Shown here: positions 10,718 through 19,758 of the stretch, piece by piece
Position numbering within the stretch: position 1 is the first letter of the stretch
How the letters are laid out: the number at the start of each line of letters is the position of its first letter
Origin: Sulfitobacter sp. JL08
Lineage (GTDB): Bacteria; Pseudomonadota; Alphaproteobacteria; Rhodobacterales; Rhodobacteraceae
Direction of reading: 5' to 3'
Length of the DNA: 64,000 bases
Assembly: GCF_003352045.1 (NCBI RefSeq)
Contig: NZ_CP025815.1
Coordinates: 3,968,001 to 4,032,000 of the forward strand
Position numbers and translations under genes: made by a program
Notes under the pieces: model-generated
What the model was told of the DNA's origin: nothing
Databases searched by the model: none
Seen by the model: only the letters and a program-made list of their open reading frames with translations

Positions 10718-11335
10718 TTAGCCTTGATACAAGATATAGTGCACCGGTTTAAACGAACGTCTATGGTGTGGGGTTACGCCAAGATTTTGAAGCGCCAACC
10801 TGTGGCTTTTTGACGGATATCCCGCATTTGTCTCCCATCCATATCCCGGATGCTGTTGCGCCAAATCCACCATGATGCGATCGCGGCATATTTTTGCAAC
10901 GATCGAGGCCGCAGAAATCGAAACTGATTTGCTGTCACCCTTGATCAGCGGTTCTGCCGGAATGTGTAATCCGCGCGGAATCAAGTTGCCGTCGATCAAC
11001 AGGAAATCCGGCGGCGGGTTCAATCCGGCAACGGCACGTTCCATCGCCAGATGCGACGCGCGCAGAATATTGAGCGTGTCGATTTCTTCGACGCTTGCAT
11101 GCGCAATCGATACATCGGCAACAGCCATCAGGGCATCGTTCAGACGAGCGCGCACCGCTGGCCCCAGTTTTTTGGAATCGTTCAGCCCGGCGGGTATGTT
11201 GGTCGGGTCCAGAATAACCGCCGCGGCGGTGACGGGGCCTGCCAGCGGGCCGCGCCCCACTTCATCGACGCCCGCAATGCGGATGTACCCGCGTGCAGCG
11301 GCTTCTGCTTCGAATGAATAGTCAGGTCCGGCCAT
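10718..11335 (-). CDS. rnhB: Ribonuclease HII
   Basis: 205 aa. It removes ribonucleotides and RNA primers from RNA-DNA hybrids. The signature AGVDEVGRGPLAGPV supplies the first two acidic residues of the DEDD active site. NDSKKLGPAVR and the LIDGN...KGDSKSVSISAASIVAK segment with the metal-binding Asp residues follow. Start ATG 11335 gives a standard-length protein; a longer frame to 11644 is not family-like. It lies directly upstream of ccrM on the same strand, an order common in Rhodobacteraceae. Confidence 0.92.
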   Translation of the reverse strand: MAGPDYSFEAEAAARGYIRIAGVDEVGRGPLAGPVTAAAVILDPTNIPAGLNDSKKLGPAVRARLNDALMAVADVSIAHASVEEIDTLNILRASHLAMERAVAGLNPPPDFLLIDGNLIPRGLHIPAEPLIKGDSKSVSISAASIVAKICRDRIMVDLAQQHPGYGWETNAGYPSKSHRLALQNLGVTPHHRRSFKPVHYILYQG

Positions 11336-11451
11336 ACTGTTGAATGCCCGCAGGACCGCCCCGACATCAACCCGAAAAAGGGGGAAAGGTACTGAATCAG
11401 ACCTTTCCCCAAGTTCGGCACCATAGAACGCGGTGCCGCTTCGCCTGCGTA

Positions 11452-11952
11452 CTAGTTGCGGGCGAAGGTGTATCCATAGGTGCGCAGGCATTGCGGGCCG
11501 TAGCCGCGCCGCACGCCGCCACGGCTGCGCACTTCGCTGTAGCACTCGCTTGGCAGGCGGTTCACATGGCGATAATTTTTGCGCAGGCAATGTTCGCCCA
11601 AAAGCCGAACCGGCCCGCGCCGCGTGTTGTAATCGTTCAGGCAATGACCTGGCAGAACCTTGCGCGCGACCCGGTCGGGCAACGGTCTGGGTTTCAACGC
11701 ATGACGGGGCGCATGTTGGGTACGCGGCAACGGCTGATAGTCGCGGCGCGCGGTATAATCATAATCAGGCGCCTTATCCTTTTTGCGCTGGTCGTTGATG
11801 ATAGCCCCCAGAACGACAAGCCCGGCGACTCCGGCCAGAAAGCGGGCCACATCCCGATCGCCGGCACGGGCCGACCCGGCCGAGAATGCAGTTATTGAAA
11901 TGGAAACCGAAATGATTGCGGCAATGAATCTTCTGTGGCGTTTTCCGGACAT
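11452..11952 (-). CDS. Hypothetical secreted protein with a duplicated Cys-containing repeat
   Basis: 166 aa. A signal or anchor segment (IAAIISVSISITAFSAGSARAG) is followed by a hydrophobic stretch (LAGVAGLVVLGAII). The C-terminal half contains two related units of about 28 residues: LPGHCLNDYNTRRG...EHCLRKNY and LPSECYSEVRSRGG...QCLRTYGY. Each has two cysteines, suggesting two disulfide-bonded modules. The ATG follows AAGGAACG. Function unknown; envelope location inferred. Confidence 0.65.
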   Translation of the reverse strand: MSGKRHRRFIAAIISVSISITAFSAGSARAGDRDVARFLAGVAGLVVLGAIINDQRKKDKAPDYDYTARRDYQPLPRTQHAPRHALKPRPLPDRVARKVLPGHCLNDYNTRRGPVRLLGEHCLRKNYRHVNRLPSECYSEVRSRGGVRRGYGPQCLRTYGYTFARN

Positions 11953-12130
11953 CTTGTCGTTCCTTTTGCAGCTTAGGTTGATCCTGTTCCGATGCGGAAA
12001 GCAGGGAATATGCCCAAGACTGGGTGAGGACGGCAAAGACAGGCAATATCAGCGCGGCGTTATCCGATAACAGCGAACCGGCGGCGGCCCGATATTGAAT
12101 ATCAGCCAGCAAAGGCGCACTAAGTGACTT

Positions 12131-12424
12131 ATGAAACAGATGCTTCTTTCCCTTGTGGCCACCGTTGTGCTGGCCTGGATGGCGCCGCCGGTTCTGGCCG
12201 CCGATTGTTTTGCCGATTACAAGGCCAAACAGGACAACCCGCTGCGCCTGCATTACGGCGTGGTTCAAATCAGCGGTGCCTGCACCAAAGAGTCGGCAAA
12301 ATCGGAAATCGCGGCAAGACTGTCCGGCAGCGGGTGGACTGTGTTAAATGTGGTGTCCGTTTTCGGGCCTGAAGGTTTGCCAGAAAGGAAAGACAGTGCC
12401 GGACCTTTCTACCTCCGTTATTGA
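12131..12424 (+). CDS. Small secreted hypothetical protein
   Basis: 97 aa with a signal peptide (LLSLVATVVLAWMAPPVLAA) and two cysteines in the mature part (ADCFADYKA and SGACTKESA). I recognise no family. Its last 29 bases overlap the start of the next gene (GTG 12396), which suggests translational coupling. Confidence 0.6.
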   Translation: MKQMLLSLVATVVLAWMAPPVLAADCFADYKAKQDNPLRLHYGVVQISGACTKESAKSEIAARLSGSGWTVLNVVSVFGPEGLPERKDSAGPFYLRY

Positions 12425-13100
12425 CACGCGCCGGTCCGGAAACCGGATCGTGGTTTTCGGGATCGTCTCTATTGTTCTGATCCTTCTTGTTGCGGCCATC
12501 GGGCTTTTTTTTGCCTTGCCGGATGCCGGGGCATTTGATGCCCGCGTTGAACAACTGTTTATCGAAAACAATGATCTGACCGCGCAGGCCGAGATCAAGC
12601 TGCTTGAAATTCTGGCGCAGTCCGGCACGGCATTTTCCGATACGTTGTCCAGTTACCGCATTGTGATCTTTGTGCTGCTGGTGTTCGCCACGGCGCTTTT
12701 GGTGGCGGCGCTGGTGTTTCTGGTGATGCTGGTCACGCTGAACCGGCGCATGGCACAGATTGAACGCGTGGGCATTCAGGTCAATTCGCTGTTGATCAGC
12801 CGCGAGGAAAAAACCGTTTATCTGAACAATCTGGGCTTCAAGCTGACCGAAGCGGCAATGGAAACCCTTAGCGTTCTGGCCGAAGCGCGGCTGGACGACG
12901 ATGTACTGTCCGGATCCGAGATCGAAGGTATGATTTCAGGGCGCAACGCCGCCGATTGTGACGAAGCGGCAGGGGCGACCCGCATCAAGCGATTGCGCGA
13001 CACGCTGGGCAATCAGATCGTGTCGGAACTGCTGGTCAAGAATATTGCAAGACGCGGTTACATGCTGGCGATCGACAAGGATGTGATCCAAGTCATCTAG
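12396..13100 (+). CDS. Membrane-anchored protein with a winged-helix-like C-terminus
   Basis: 234 aa. GTG 12396 was chosen because AAAGGAAAG lies just upstream; earlier in-frame codons lie inside the preceding gene. Two transmembrane segments (about 18-42 and 84-113) flank a periplasmic stretch of roughly 40 residues. A coiled linker follows (RRMAQIERVGIQVNSLLISREEK). The C-terminal 70 residues (EIEGMISG...RIKRLRDTLGNQIVSELLVK, ARRGYMLA) resemble an OmpR-type winged helix ending in the R-GxGY-like wing. A membrane-bound transcription factor is possible, but no sensor domain is recognised. Confidence 0.6.
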   Translation: MPDLSTSVIDTRRSGNRIVVFGIVSIVLILLVAAIGLFFALPDAGAFDARVEQLFIENNDLTAQAEIKLLEILAQSGTAFSDTLSSYRIVIFVLLVFATALLVAALVFLVMLVTLNRRMAQIERVGIQVNSLLISREEKTVYLNNLGFKLTEAAMETLSVLAEARLDDDVLSGSEIEGMISGRNAADCDEAAGATRIKRLRDTLGNQIVSELLVKNIARRGYMLAIDKDVIQVI

Positions 13101-13116
13101 GCCGATTGGGCGCGTA

Positions 13117-13773
13117 TCACCGCACCTGTTTGCGGATTCTTTCCGCATGATCGGGCAAAAGCTGCTGAACCAGTTCGAACGTCGATTCGAGTGCGTTCTC
13201 GATGGTTTCCGTTTTGGGGAACAGATGCAAACGCTGCCAGAACGCATCGGTAAACCCGTCAATCCATTCCGCAATGCGCGCCGGGTTGGCCTGATCATCA
13301 TCCGCCAGCAAACGTTCGCAAACATTGCGGACCGCCTGTGAACGGCGGATATCGAACTGGGCTGAAACATCGGCATAGGACGGCGTGAAATTTTGTTCGC
13401 CCCAAAAGGCGAACCAGATCGACAACGCATCAGAATTGCAGACCTGCGGCGCAAAATCGGCCCGGATCAGGGCCAGCAACTGATCCAGATGATCCGGCCC
13501 CGCCGCAGCAAGAGCCTGTTGCCAGTTTTCCTCGTAACGTCTGTATTGTTCGCGCAAGGCTTCGGTCAGAAGGCCGGTTTTCGATTTAAAGTAGAAAACG
13601 GCAACCCCTTGCGAAAGCGATGCCTCGTTCGCAACGGTGGCAAGGGTTGTCTTGGTCAGACCGTTCGCCACAATCGAACGCAGCGTGGCATCCAGCAACT
13701 GCTGGCGCCGCTTGTCTGCATTTGCCTTGCGCTCTTTTCTAGGCTTGGCCGTTTCGGTTTCAGTCGTCTTCAT
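13117..13773 (-). CDS. TetR-family repressor, BetI-like
   Basis: 218 aa. The N-terminal helix-turn-helix (RRQQLLDATLRSIVANGL, TTLATVANEASLSQGVAVFY, FKSKTGLL) and the C-terminal all-helical domain with WFAFWGEQ match BetI, the choline-sensing repressor of glycine betaine synthesis. Start ATG 13773 follows AGAGGCGG. It is divergent from the FAD-oxidoreductase operon, and a TTTGAGCGCTCA palindrome sits between. That palindrome resembles the known BetI operator (TTGAACGTTCAA), so this protein is the likely repressor of all three units carrying it. The ligand is probably not choline itself, since betA and betB are absent here. Confidence 0.85.
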   Translation of the reverse strand: MKTTETETAKPRKERKANADKRRQQLLDATLRSIVANGLTKTTLATVANEASLSQGVAVFYFKSKTGLLTEALREQYRRYEENWQQALAAAGPDHLDQLLALIRADFAPQVCNSDALSIWFAFWGEQNFTPSYADVSAQFDIRRSQAVRNVCERLLADDDQANPARIAEWIDGFTDAFWQRLHLFPKTETIENALESTFELVQQLLPDHAERIRKQVR

Positions 13774-13835
13774 ATTGCCGCCTCTGACAGGTAGTCCCTG
13801 TTTTTCATAAACCGCGCACCGTGTCAGCCAGATTA

Positions 13836-13860
13836 TTTTTATTTGAGCGCTCAGAAAAAC
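13836..13860. promoter_or_regulatory. BetI-type operator, copy 1
   Basis: The palindrome core TGAGCGCTCA (13844-13853) is flanked by A/T-rich arms (TTTTTATT on the left and GAAAAAC on the right). It sits 71 bp before the betI-like start and 61 bp before the FAD oxidoreductase start. The same core recurs at 21831 and, with one change, at 28094. Confidence 0.7.
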
Positions 13861-13913
13861 TTTACCGGCAAGAGTCTGTCGGCTAGTATCGCGGGAAATC
13901 ATGGAGACGGAAA

Positions 13914-15551
13914 ATGGGCAAACACAGCGCCTATGATGCGATTGTCGCAGGGGCGGGCCACAACGGCCTGACAACTGCCTGCTATCTGGCCAAGGCCGGT
14001 TTGCGGACACTGGTCGTGGAAAAGAACGACTGGATCGGCGGCGCCGCTGTCAGCCGGTCGCTGCACGAAGGCTGGACCTATTCCAACTGTTCCTATGTCT
14101 GTTCGCTGCTGCGCCGTGAAATCGTGCGCGATCTGGAATTGCCGCGCTTTGGTTTGCAGGTGATCCCCTACGAAGGCGGTGCCAGCTTTGACCGGAATGG
14201 CGATTATTTCGCCTACATGTCCGACCATGATGCCCTGCGCCGTGAAATGGCGCGGCATAATCCGCGGGATGTGGATGCCTATGAACGGTTCAGCCAGACC
14301 GTGATCCGCCAGTGCCGGTTCATCCGTCCGTTCCTGCTGCGCAATGCGCCGGATCCCACATTGATGAAACCCCGCGACATTTCCGAATTGCTGTTTCTGG
14401 TCAAACAGGCGCACGGGCTGGGGGCCAAGGAACTGGGCGAAACCCTGCGGTTCTGGACCATGTCGATCGGCGATTTTCTGGACGAGCATTTTGAAAACGA
14501 TCTGATCAAGGCGCATCTGGCCGGATCGGGCATCATCGGCACCGGCCTTGGCGTTTATTCGCCCGGAACGGCCTATGTGTTGCTGCACCATTACATGGGC
14601 GATGTGGATGGCGCCATTGGCGCGTGGGGCTTTGCGCGCGGCGGGATGGGGGCCATTTCCAATGCACTAGGCGCAGCCTTCGAAGAGGCAGGCGGCGAAA
14701 TAGCCGTTGGATCGGGCGTTGAAAAGTTTCTGATCAAGGACGGCAAGGTGACGGGTGTGGCCTTGGAAAATGGCGATACGTTCGAGGCCCCGATTGTGGC
14801 GTCGAACATGGATGTGAAACGCACCTTCCTGCATCATGTGGATCGCAGCGATCTGCCCGCAGATTTCACCCGCGCTGTGGAACGGTTCAAAATTCGCGGA
14901 TCCAGCGGCAAGATCAACATTGCGCTGGATGCCCTGCCCGAATTTCCCGCAGCCCCGGCCAACGCCACATTCTTGCGCGGCGACATGCATTGTTCAACCT
15001 CGCTGAACGAACTGGAACGGGCCTATGACGACTGGAAGGAAGGGCAATGGTCGTCCGACCCTTATTTCGACATGCTGATCCCCAGCCAGATCGACCCGAC
15101 GATGGCGCCCCCCGGCAAACATATGATGACAGTGTTCGTTCAGTATGCCCCCTACGATCTGGAGGTGAACGGCGTGCGCAGCGGCGAGAACTGGAACGAT
15201 GCAACCCGCAAGGCCTTTGCCGATTGCGTGTTTGACAAGATTGAACAGGCCTGCCCCGATATCCGCAAACGCATTGTCCATGCAGAAGTGCGCACGCCCT
15301 GGGATATCGAAAAAGAGGTTGGCCTGACCGAAGGCAACATCTTTCAGGGTGAACTGACCTTTGACCAGTTGCTGTTCAACCGTCCGGTGCCCGGTTACGC
15401 GCAATACGACACACCGATTGACGGCATGTATATTGTCGGATCATCCGCCCATCCCGGTGGCGGTGTGATGGCAGCCCCCGGCGCCAACGCCGCACGTGAA
15501 ATTCTGCGCACGATCGGCAAGGGCAAGCTGATGCCCAGCTTTGCAGCGTGA
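13914..15551 (+). CDS. FAD-dependent amine/phytoene-desaturase-like oxidoreductase (first of a pair)
   Basis: 545 aa. The dinucleotide-binding start YDAIVAGAGHNGLTTACYLA...LVVEKNDWIGG and the C-terminal GMYIVGSSAHPGGGVMAAPG (FAD pyrophosphate contact) place it in the CrtI/PYROXD2-like group, which also includes amine oxidoreductases. No carotenoid genes are near. Clustering with GcvT-like and TMADH-like genes suggests oxidation of a C-N bond rather than desaturation of a carotenoid (inference). A second homologue begins 11 bases after its stop. It is first in an operon with 15562, 17127 and 18355. Confidence 0.8.
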   Translation: MGKHSAYDAIVAGAGHNGLTTACYLAKAGLRTLVVEKNDWIGGAAVSRSLHEGWTYSNCSYVCSLLRREIVRDLELPRFGLQVIPYEGGASFDRNGDYFAYMSDHDALRREMARHNPRDVDAYERFSQTVIRQCRFIRPFLLRNAPDPTLMKPRDISELLFLVKQAHGLGAKELGETLRFWTMSIGDFLDEHFENDLIKAHLAGSGIIGTGLGVYSPGTAYVLLHHYMGDVDGAIGAWGFARGGMGAISNALGAAFEEAGGEIAVGSGVEKFLIKDGKVTGVALENGDTFEAPIVASNMDVKRTFLHHVDRSDLPADFTRAVERFKIRGSSGKINIALDALPEFPAAPANATFLRGDMHCSTSLNELERAYDDWKEGQWSSDPYFDMLIPSQIDPTMAPPGKHMMTVFVQYAPYDLEVNGVRSGENWNDATRKAFADCVFDKIEQACPDIRKRIVHAEVRTPWDIEKEVGLTEGNIFQGELTFDQLLFNRPVPGYAQYDTPIDGMYIVGSSAHPGGGVMAAPGANAAREILRTIGKGKLMPSFAA

Positions 15552-15561
15552 GGGGGATGGC

Positions 15562-17127
15562 ATGAACACAACATCCAAACCTTATGATGCGATCGTGATC
15601 GGGGCAGGCCACAACGGGCTTGCCGCGGCGGCGACACTGGCCGCCAAGGGCAAGTCGGTGTGCGTAATCGAACGGGACACGGCGATTGGCGGCATGTCCA
15701 AGACCGTGGACATGGGCGACGGGGTCAAGGCCCCGCAAATTGCGCATCTGCTCTACAATCTGAACCCGGTTGTGGCCCGCGAGATCGGGTTGACCCTGCC
15801 GAAATCGGTCAACCTGCCGACTGTGTCACTGTCAGCGGATGGCAAACATGTTGTAATAGACGGCAAGGATGTATCCTTTGCCGATGGGTCCGCACATCCC
15901 GAAGCGGAAACCTGTCGCGCGCTGGTGGCGCGTTTGCAAAAATTCGCAACGCTGCTGGGCCGGATGTCGGTCAAGCCGCCCCCGTCCCTTGCGGGTGGGT
16001 TGTCAGAAATTGCGACGCTCAAGGAACTGGCGGGGCTGGCAAAGCTTGGCATTGATCTGAAACGCATGGGCAAAAAGGATATGCGCGAATTTCTGCGTAT
16101 CCTGCTGTCAAACGCCAGTGACGTTCTGTTGGACGAACTGCAAGACGCGCCACTGGCAGGTGCCTTGTCGGCGGATGCGGTACGCGGCGCCTATGCGGGG
16201 CCGCGTTCACCGGGCACGGTGTTTTCGCTGATGTACCGTCTGGGCAATGGCGGTGCGGTGCAATTGCCGATGGGCGGCATGGGTGCGGTTGCCGATGCCT
16301 TTGCCACTGCGGCTCGGGGCAAGGGCTGTGACATTCACACCGGAACCGGTGTGGCGCGTGTTCTGGTTGAAGAGGACCGCACACAAGGTGTGGAACTGGA
16401 CGATGGCACGGTGATCCGGGCCAAGGCGGTTCTGTCCAGCCTTGGCGGCTTTCAGACCATGCAGATGGCCGGTTTCGCCCATTTTGATACCGAAGCGGTG
16501 CGCCGCATGCGCAACCTGCGCAACAAGGGCACAACCGCCAAGGTGCATCTGGTGCTAAGCGGCGTGCCCGTGTTTACCGGATTGTCGGCGAAACAGACCG
16601 CTGCGCGGTTGCTGGTTGCCCCGTCTTCCACCTATGTCGAACGGGCGTTCAACCCCGCGAAATATGGCGAAATGTCGAAAGAACCGGTGATCGAGGCCGT
16701 TCTTCCCAGCCTGTCGGACCCATCGCTGAGCATTAACGGACAGCACGTGCTGTCTGCCGTGGTCAGCTATGTGCCCTACGCGCTGGACGGCGGATGGGAC
16801 GACGCCGCGCGCGAGCGTCTGATCAAGTTGACGATTGAAACGCTGGAACGATATGCGCCGGGCCTGTCCGCCCTTGTGACCCGCGCCGATGCACTGACCC
16901 CCGCCGATATCGAGGCGCAGACCGGTGCGCCCGGCGGGCACTGGCATCACGCCGAAATGGGGTTTGACCAGATACTGACGGTGCGGCCGGCCAACGGCAT
17001 GGCCCATTACCGGTTCGGCATTGGCGGCTATTACCTGTGCGGGGCATCCGCCCATCCCGGCGGGGATGTGATGGGGGCAGCAGGGCGCAACGCCGCGCTG
17101 CAACTTTTGCAGGACGGAGGGGTGTGA
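15562..17127 (+). CDS. FAD-dependent amine/phytoene-desaturase-like oxidoreductase (second of a pair)
   Basis: 521 aa. It shares the plan of its upstream neighbour: YDAIVIGAGHNGLAAAATLA...CVIERDTAIGG at the N-terminus and YYLCGASAHPGGDVMGAAGR at the C-terminus. The two proteins diverge strongly in the middle, so they may be subunits of one heteromeric enzyme or act on successive substrates. ATG 15562 follows AGGGGGATGG; an earlier in-frame start overlaps the upstream gene. Its TGA overlaps the next ATG by one base. Confidence 0.8.
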   Translation: MNTTSKPYDAIVIGAGHNGLAAAATLAAKGKSVCVIERDTAIGGMSKTVDMGDGVKAPQIAHLLYNLNPVVAREIGLTLPKSVNLPTVSLSADGKHVVIDGKDVSFADGSAHPEAETCRALVARLQKFATLLGRMSVKPPPSLAGGLSEIATLKELAGLAKLGIDLKRMGKKDMREFLRILLSNASDVLLDELQDAPLAGALSADAVRGAYAGPRSPGTVFSLMYRLGNGGAVQLPMGGMGAVADAFATAARGKGCDIHTGTGVARVLVEEDRTQGVELDDGTVIRAKAVLSSLGGFQTMQMAGFAHFDTEAVRRMRNLRNKGTTAKVHLVLSGVPVFTGLSAKQTAARLLVAPSSTYVERAFNPAKYGEMSKEPVIEAVLPSLSDPSLSINGQHVLSAVVSYVPYALDGGWDDAARERLIKLTIETLERYAPGLSALVTRADALTPADIEAQTGAPGGHWHHAEMGFDQILTVRPANGMAHYRFGIGGYYLCGASAHPGGDVMGAAGRNAALQLLQDGGV

Positions 17128-18332
17128 TGGCGCGCGCAACGAAACAGAAAACACAACAAACAGGCGTGCCCATCGGGCTGATCGACGGGCCGTTCCAATC
17201 CCGGCTGGCACCGCTGAGCCGCGCGAAATCGTGGGGGCGCTGGGCCGGTTACGTGTCGCCGCTGGTTCTGGATACGGTCGAGTTTGAATATTTCGCGATC
17301 CGCAATCAGGCCACGCTGTTTGATATATCACCGATGCACAAATACCGGATTTCCGGGCCGGATGCGCTGGCCGTGGTCAACCGTCTGGTCACGCGCGATG
17401 TGCGCAAAATCCGCGATGGCCGCGTCAGCTACGTGATGTGGTGCGACGAAGATGGCATGCTGATCGACGACGGGACATTGTTCCGCTTTGCCGAGGACGA
17501 TTACCGGTTGTGCTGTCAGGAACCGATGTTCGGCTGGCTGCTGGACGTCGCATGGGGTTTTGACGTTCAGGTGATCGACGAAAGCGATCTGGTCGCGGCC
17601 TTGTCTTTGCAGGGGCCGACATCGTTTTCGCTGCTGAAAGATGCCGGCCTTGGTGCGGTTGCGGATATGAAACCCTTTGACTGGCGCGAGGTGGAACCCG
17701 ATCTGTGGGTGTCGCGCACCGGGTTTACCGGCGATCTGGGCTATGAAATCTGGGTGCCATGGGACAAGGCGACACAATTGTGGGACAGGTTGTGGGCCGC
17801 GGGCGATCATTGGGGCGTGCGCGCCATCGGTTCCGAAGCGCTGAACATCGTGCGGATCGAGGCGGGCTTCATCGCTGCCGGCGTGGATTTCCAGCCGGTT
17901 CATGCGGTGATGCGTCTGCATCGCGGGCGCACCCCGATCGAACTGGGTTTTGAAAAGATGGTGGCCTTTGACAAGGGCCATTTCAATGGGCGCCGCGCGT
18001 TGTTGAAACAGGTTGCAGATGGCCGCCGCTATCATCTGGCCAAGATCGACATCGGCGGTTTCAAACCCGCGCAGGACGCGCTGATCTATCACCGCAAAAA
18101 GAAAGAGGTCGGGTTTGTCACGTCCGGGGTTTGGTCGCCCACCACAAAACGCAACATCGCGCTGGCAGAGTTCAAGGCGCCTTACGGATTTGCCATCACA
18201 TCCGATCTCTGGGTCGAAGTGTACGTGAACGAAGAAGGCCGCTGGGACCGGCGCCTTGTCCCGCTGAAAATCGAAAACAAGCCGTTCTTTCAGAACGCAC
18301 GCGCACGGGCCACACCGCCCGGCCCGTTTTAA
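17127..18332 (+). CDS. GcvT-family aminomethyltransferase-like protein
   Basis: 401 aa. The segment YFAIRNQATLFDISPMHKYR, then LSLQGPTSFSLLKD, RTGFTGDLGYEIWVP, and ALNIVRIEAGF mark the folate-binding GcvT fold (T-protein, dimethylglycine oxidase C-terminal half, DmdA). Proteins of this family move a one-carbon unit to tetrahydrofolate. It overlaps the second FAD gene by one base, mirroring the fused FAD-GcvT layout of dimethylglycine and sarcosine dehydrogenases. It therefore probably captures the formaldehyde-level methyl carbon released by the flavoproteins (inference). Confidence 0.85.
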   Translation: MARATKQKTQQTGVPIGLIDGPFQSRLAPLSRAKSWGRWAGYVSPLVLDTVEFEYFAIRNQATLFDISPMHKYRISGPDALAVVNRLVTRDVRKIRDGRVSYVMWCDEDGMLIDDGTLFRFAEDDYRLCCQEPMFGWLLDVAWGFDVQVIDESDLVAALSLQGPTSFSLLKDAGLGAVADMKPFDWREVEPDLWVSRTGFTGDLGYEIWVPWDKATQLWDRLWAAGDHWGVRAIGSEALNIVRIEAGFIAAGVDFQPVHAVMRLHRGRTPIELGFEKMVAFDKGHFNGRRALLKQVADGRRYHLAKIDIGGFKPAQDALIYHRKKKEVGFVTSGVWSPTTKRNIALAEFKAPYGFAITSDLWVEVYVNEEGRWDRRLVPLKIENKPFFQNARARATPPGPF

Positions 18333-18354
18333 TCCGTCGCCAAGGAGAGACTCC

Positions 18355-19758
18355 ATGACAAGCGTCAGTGAAAACATCACCGCATTGCCGAACGAACCGG
18401 ATGCCGAACAGTTGAATGCCTGGGACCGCAAGTATCAGCTTCATCCCTGGTGCCCGATGGACAGCTGGCGCGATTACGACAACATGCTCGTCGATCAGGC
18501 CGAAGGTATTTATCTTTGGGATCACACAGGCAAAAGGTTCATTGACGGCCCCGGCGGCATGTGGTGCGTGCAAATCGGTTATGGCCGTCAGAAAATGGCG
18601 GATGCGATATCGGCCCAGGTGATGCGGCTGGCCTATAACTCTCCCTGGACCACAACAACCGAACCCTCGGCCGTTCTGGCCCGCAAGATCGCAAAAATGA
18701 CACCCGGCGATCTGAACAATGTGTTTTTCACCACCGGCGGGTCAACCGCCGTCGACAGCGCCCTGCGCACTGTCCAGTTTCTGAACAACCGGTTGGGACG
18801 CCCGAACAAGAAAATCGTGATCGCGCGGGAAAAGGGCTATCACGGGTCAACCTATCTGGCATCGACCGTGACGGGCAAGGAACGCGACAAGAATCGGTTC
18901 GACGTGGAAAGCCGTCTGGTTGAATTCCTGCCCGACGTTAACCCTTATCGCCGCCCCAAAGGGATGAGCGTTGAGGAATGGTGTGATGAAAAGATCGCCG
19001 ATCTTGAAAACGCGATTGCAGAGCTTGGGCCGGAAAACGTGGGCGCGTTCATCGCCGAACCGATCCTGTGTTCCGGCGGTGTGATCGTCCCACCGCCCGG
19101 ATATCACAAGCGCACGCTTGAGGTGTGCCGCAAGCATGACATCATCTATATCTCGGACGAGGTGGTGACAGGGTTCGGCCGTCTGGGCCACTGGTTCGCC
19201 AGTGAAGATGTTTTCGGCATCCAGCCCGATATCATCACGTGCGCCAAGGGCCTGACATCGGGGTATCTGCCGCTGGGCGCCTGTATCATATCCGACCGGA
19301 TCATGCAGCGTATGACGGGGCCGGATCAGGATGTGCTGTTTTCAAACGGCTATACCTATTCGGCGCATCCGGTGTGCTGCGCCGCCGCCCTGACCAACAT
19401 CGAGATCATCGAAGAAGAAGGTATTCTGGAGCATGTGCGCGAGGTGACGCCACATTTCCAGAAGCGCCTGCATGATCTGATCAAGTATCCGATTGTCGGT
19501 GATGTGCGCGGCATGGGATTGCTGGGCTGTATCGAAGGCCGCCCCGAAGAAGACGGCGGCAATCTGGAAGCGCAACGCAAACTGGGCGCGTTGCTGGATG
19601 AAGCCTGCGAGGAAATGGGACTGCTGGTGCGCCCGCTGATCAACATGGCAGTGTTTTCGCCGCCTCTGATCATCACCAAGGACCAGATCGACGAGATGTT
19701 CGATATTCTGGAAAAGGCACTTCAGAAGGTGACAGACGATATGGCAGACGCCGCCTAG
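18355..19758 (+). CDS. Class III (omega) aminotransferase
   Basis: 467 aa, PLP-dependent. The expected features are present: FIDGPGGMWCVQIGYG, the cofactor phosphate region FFTTGGSTAVDSALRT, IAEPILCSGGV, ISDEVVTGFGRLG, and the Schiff-base lysine in TCAKGLTSGYLPLGA. The family transaminates terminal amines such as beta-alanine, taurine, GABA or putrescine with pyruvate. As last gene of the operon it would act once N-methyl groups are gone, giving an aldehyde or keto product (inference). The ATG follows AAGGAGAG. The stop overlaps the stop of the convergent TMADH-like gene. Confidence 0.88.
   Translation: MTSVSENITALPNEPDAEQLNAWDRKYQLHPWCPMDSWRDYDNMLVDQAEGIYLWDHTGKRFIDGPGGMWCVQIGYGRQKMADAISAQVMRLAYNSPWTTTTEPSAVLARKIAKMTPGDLNNVFFTTGGSTAVDSALRTVQFLNNRLGRPNKKIVIAREKGYHGSTYLASTVTGKERDKNRFDVESRLVEFLPDVNPYRRPKGMSVEEWCDEKIADLENAIAELGPENVGAFIAEPILCSGGVIVPPPGYHKRTLEVCRKHDIIYISDEVVTGFGRLGHWFASEDVFGIQPDIITCAKGLTSGYLPLGACIISDRIMQRMTGPDQDVLFSNGYTYSAHPVCCAAALTNIEIIEEEGILEHVREVTPHFQKRLHDLIKYPIVGDVRGMGLLGCIEGRPEEDGGNLEAQRKLGALLDEACEEMGLLVRPLINMAVFSPPLIITKDQIDEMFDILEKALQKVTDDMADAA

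Noticed and set aside
17328-18431. 367-codon frame opposite the GcvT-like gene
   Set aside because: It is antisense to a clear family member, with no motifs and no ribosome site.
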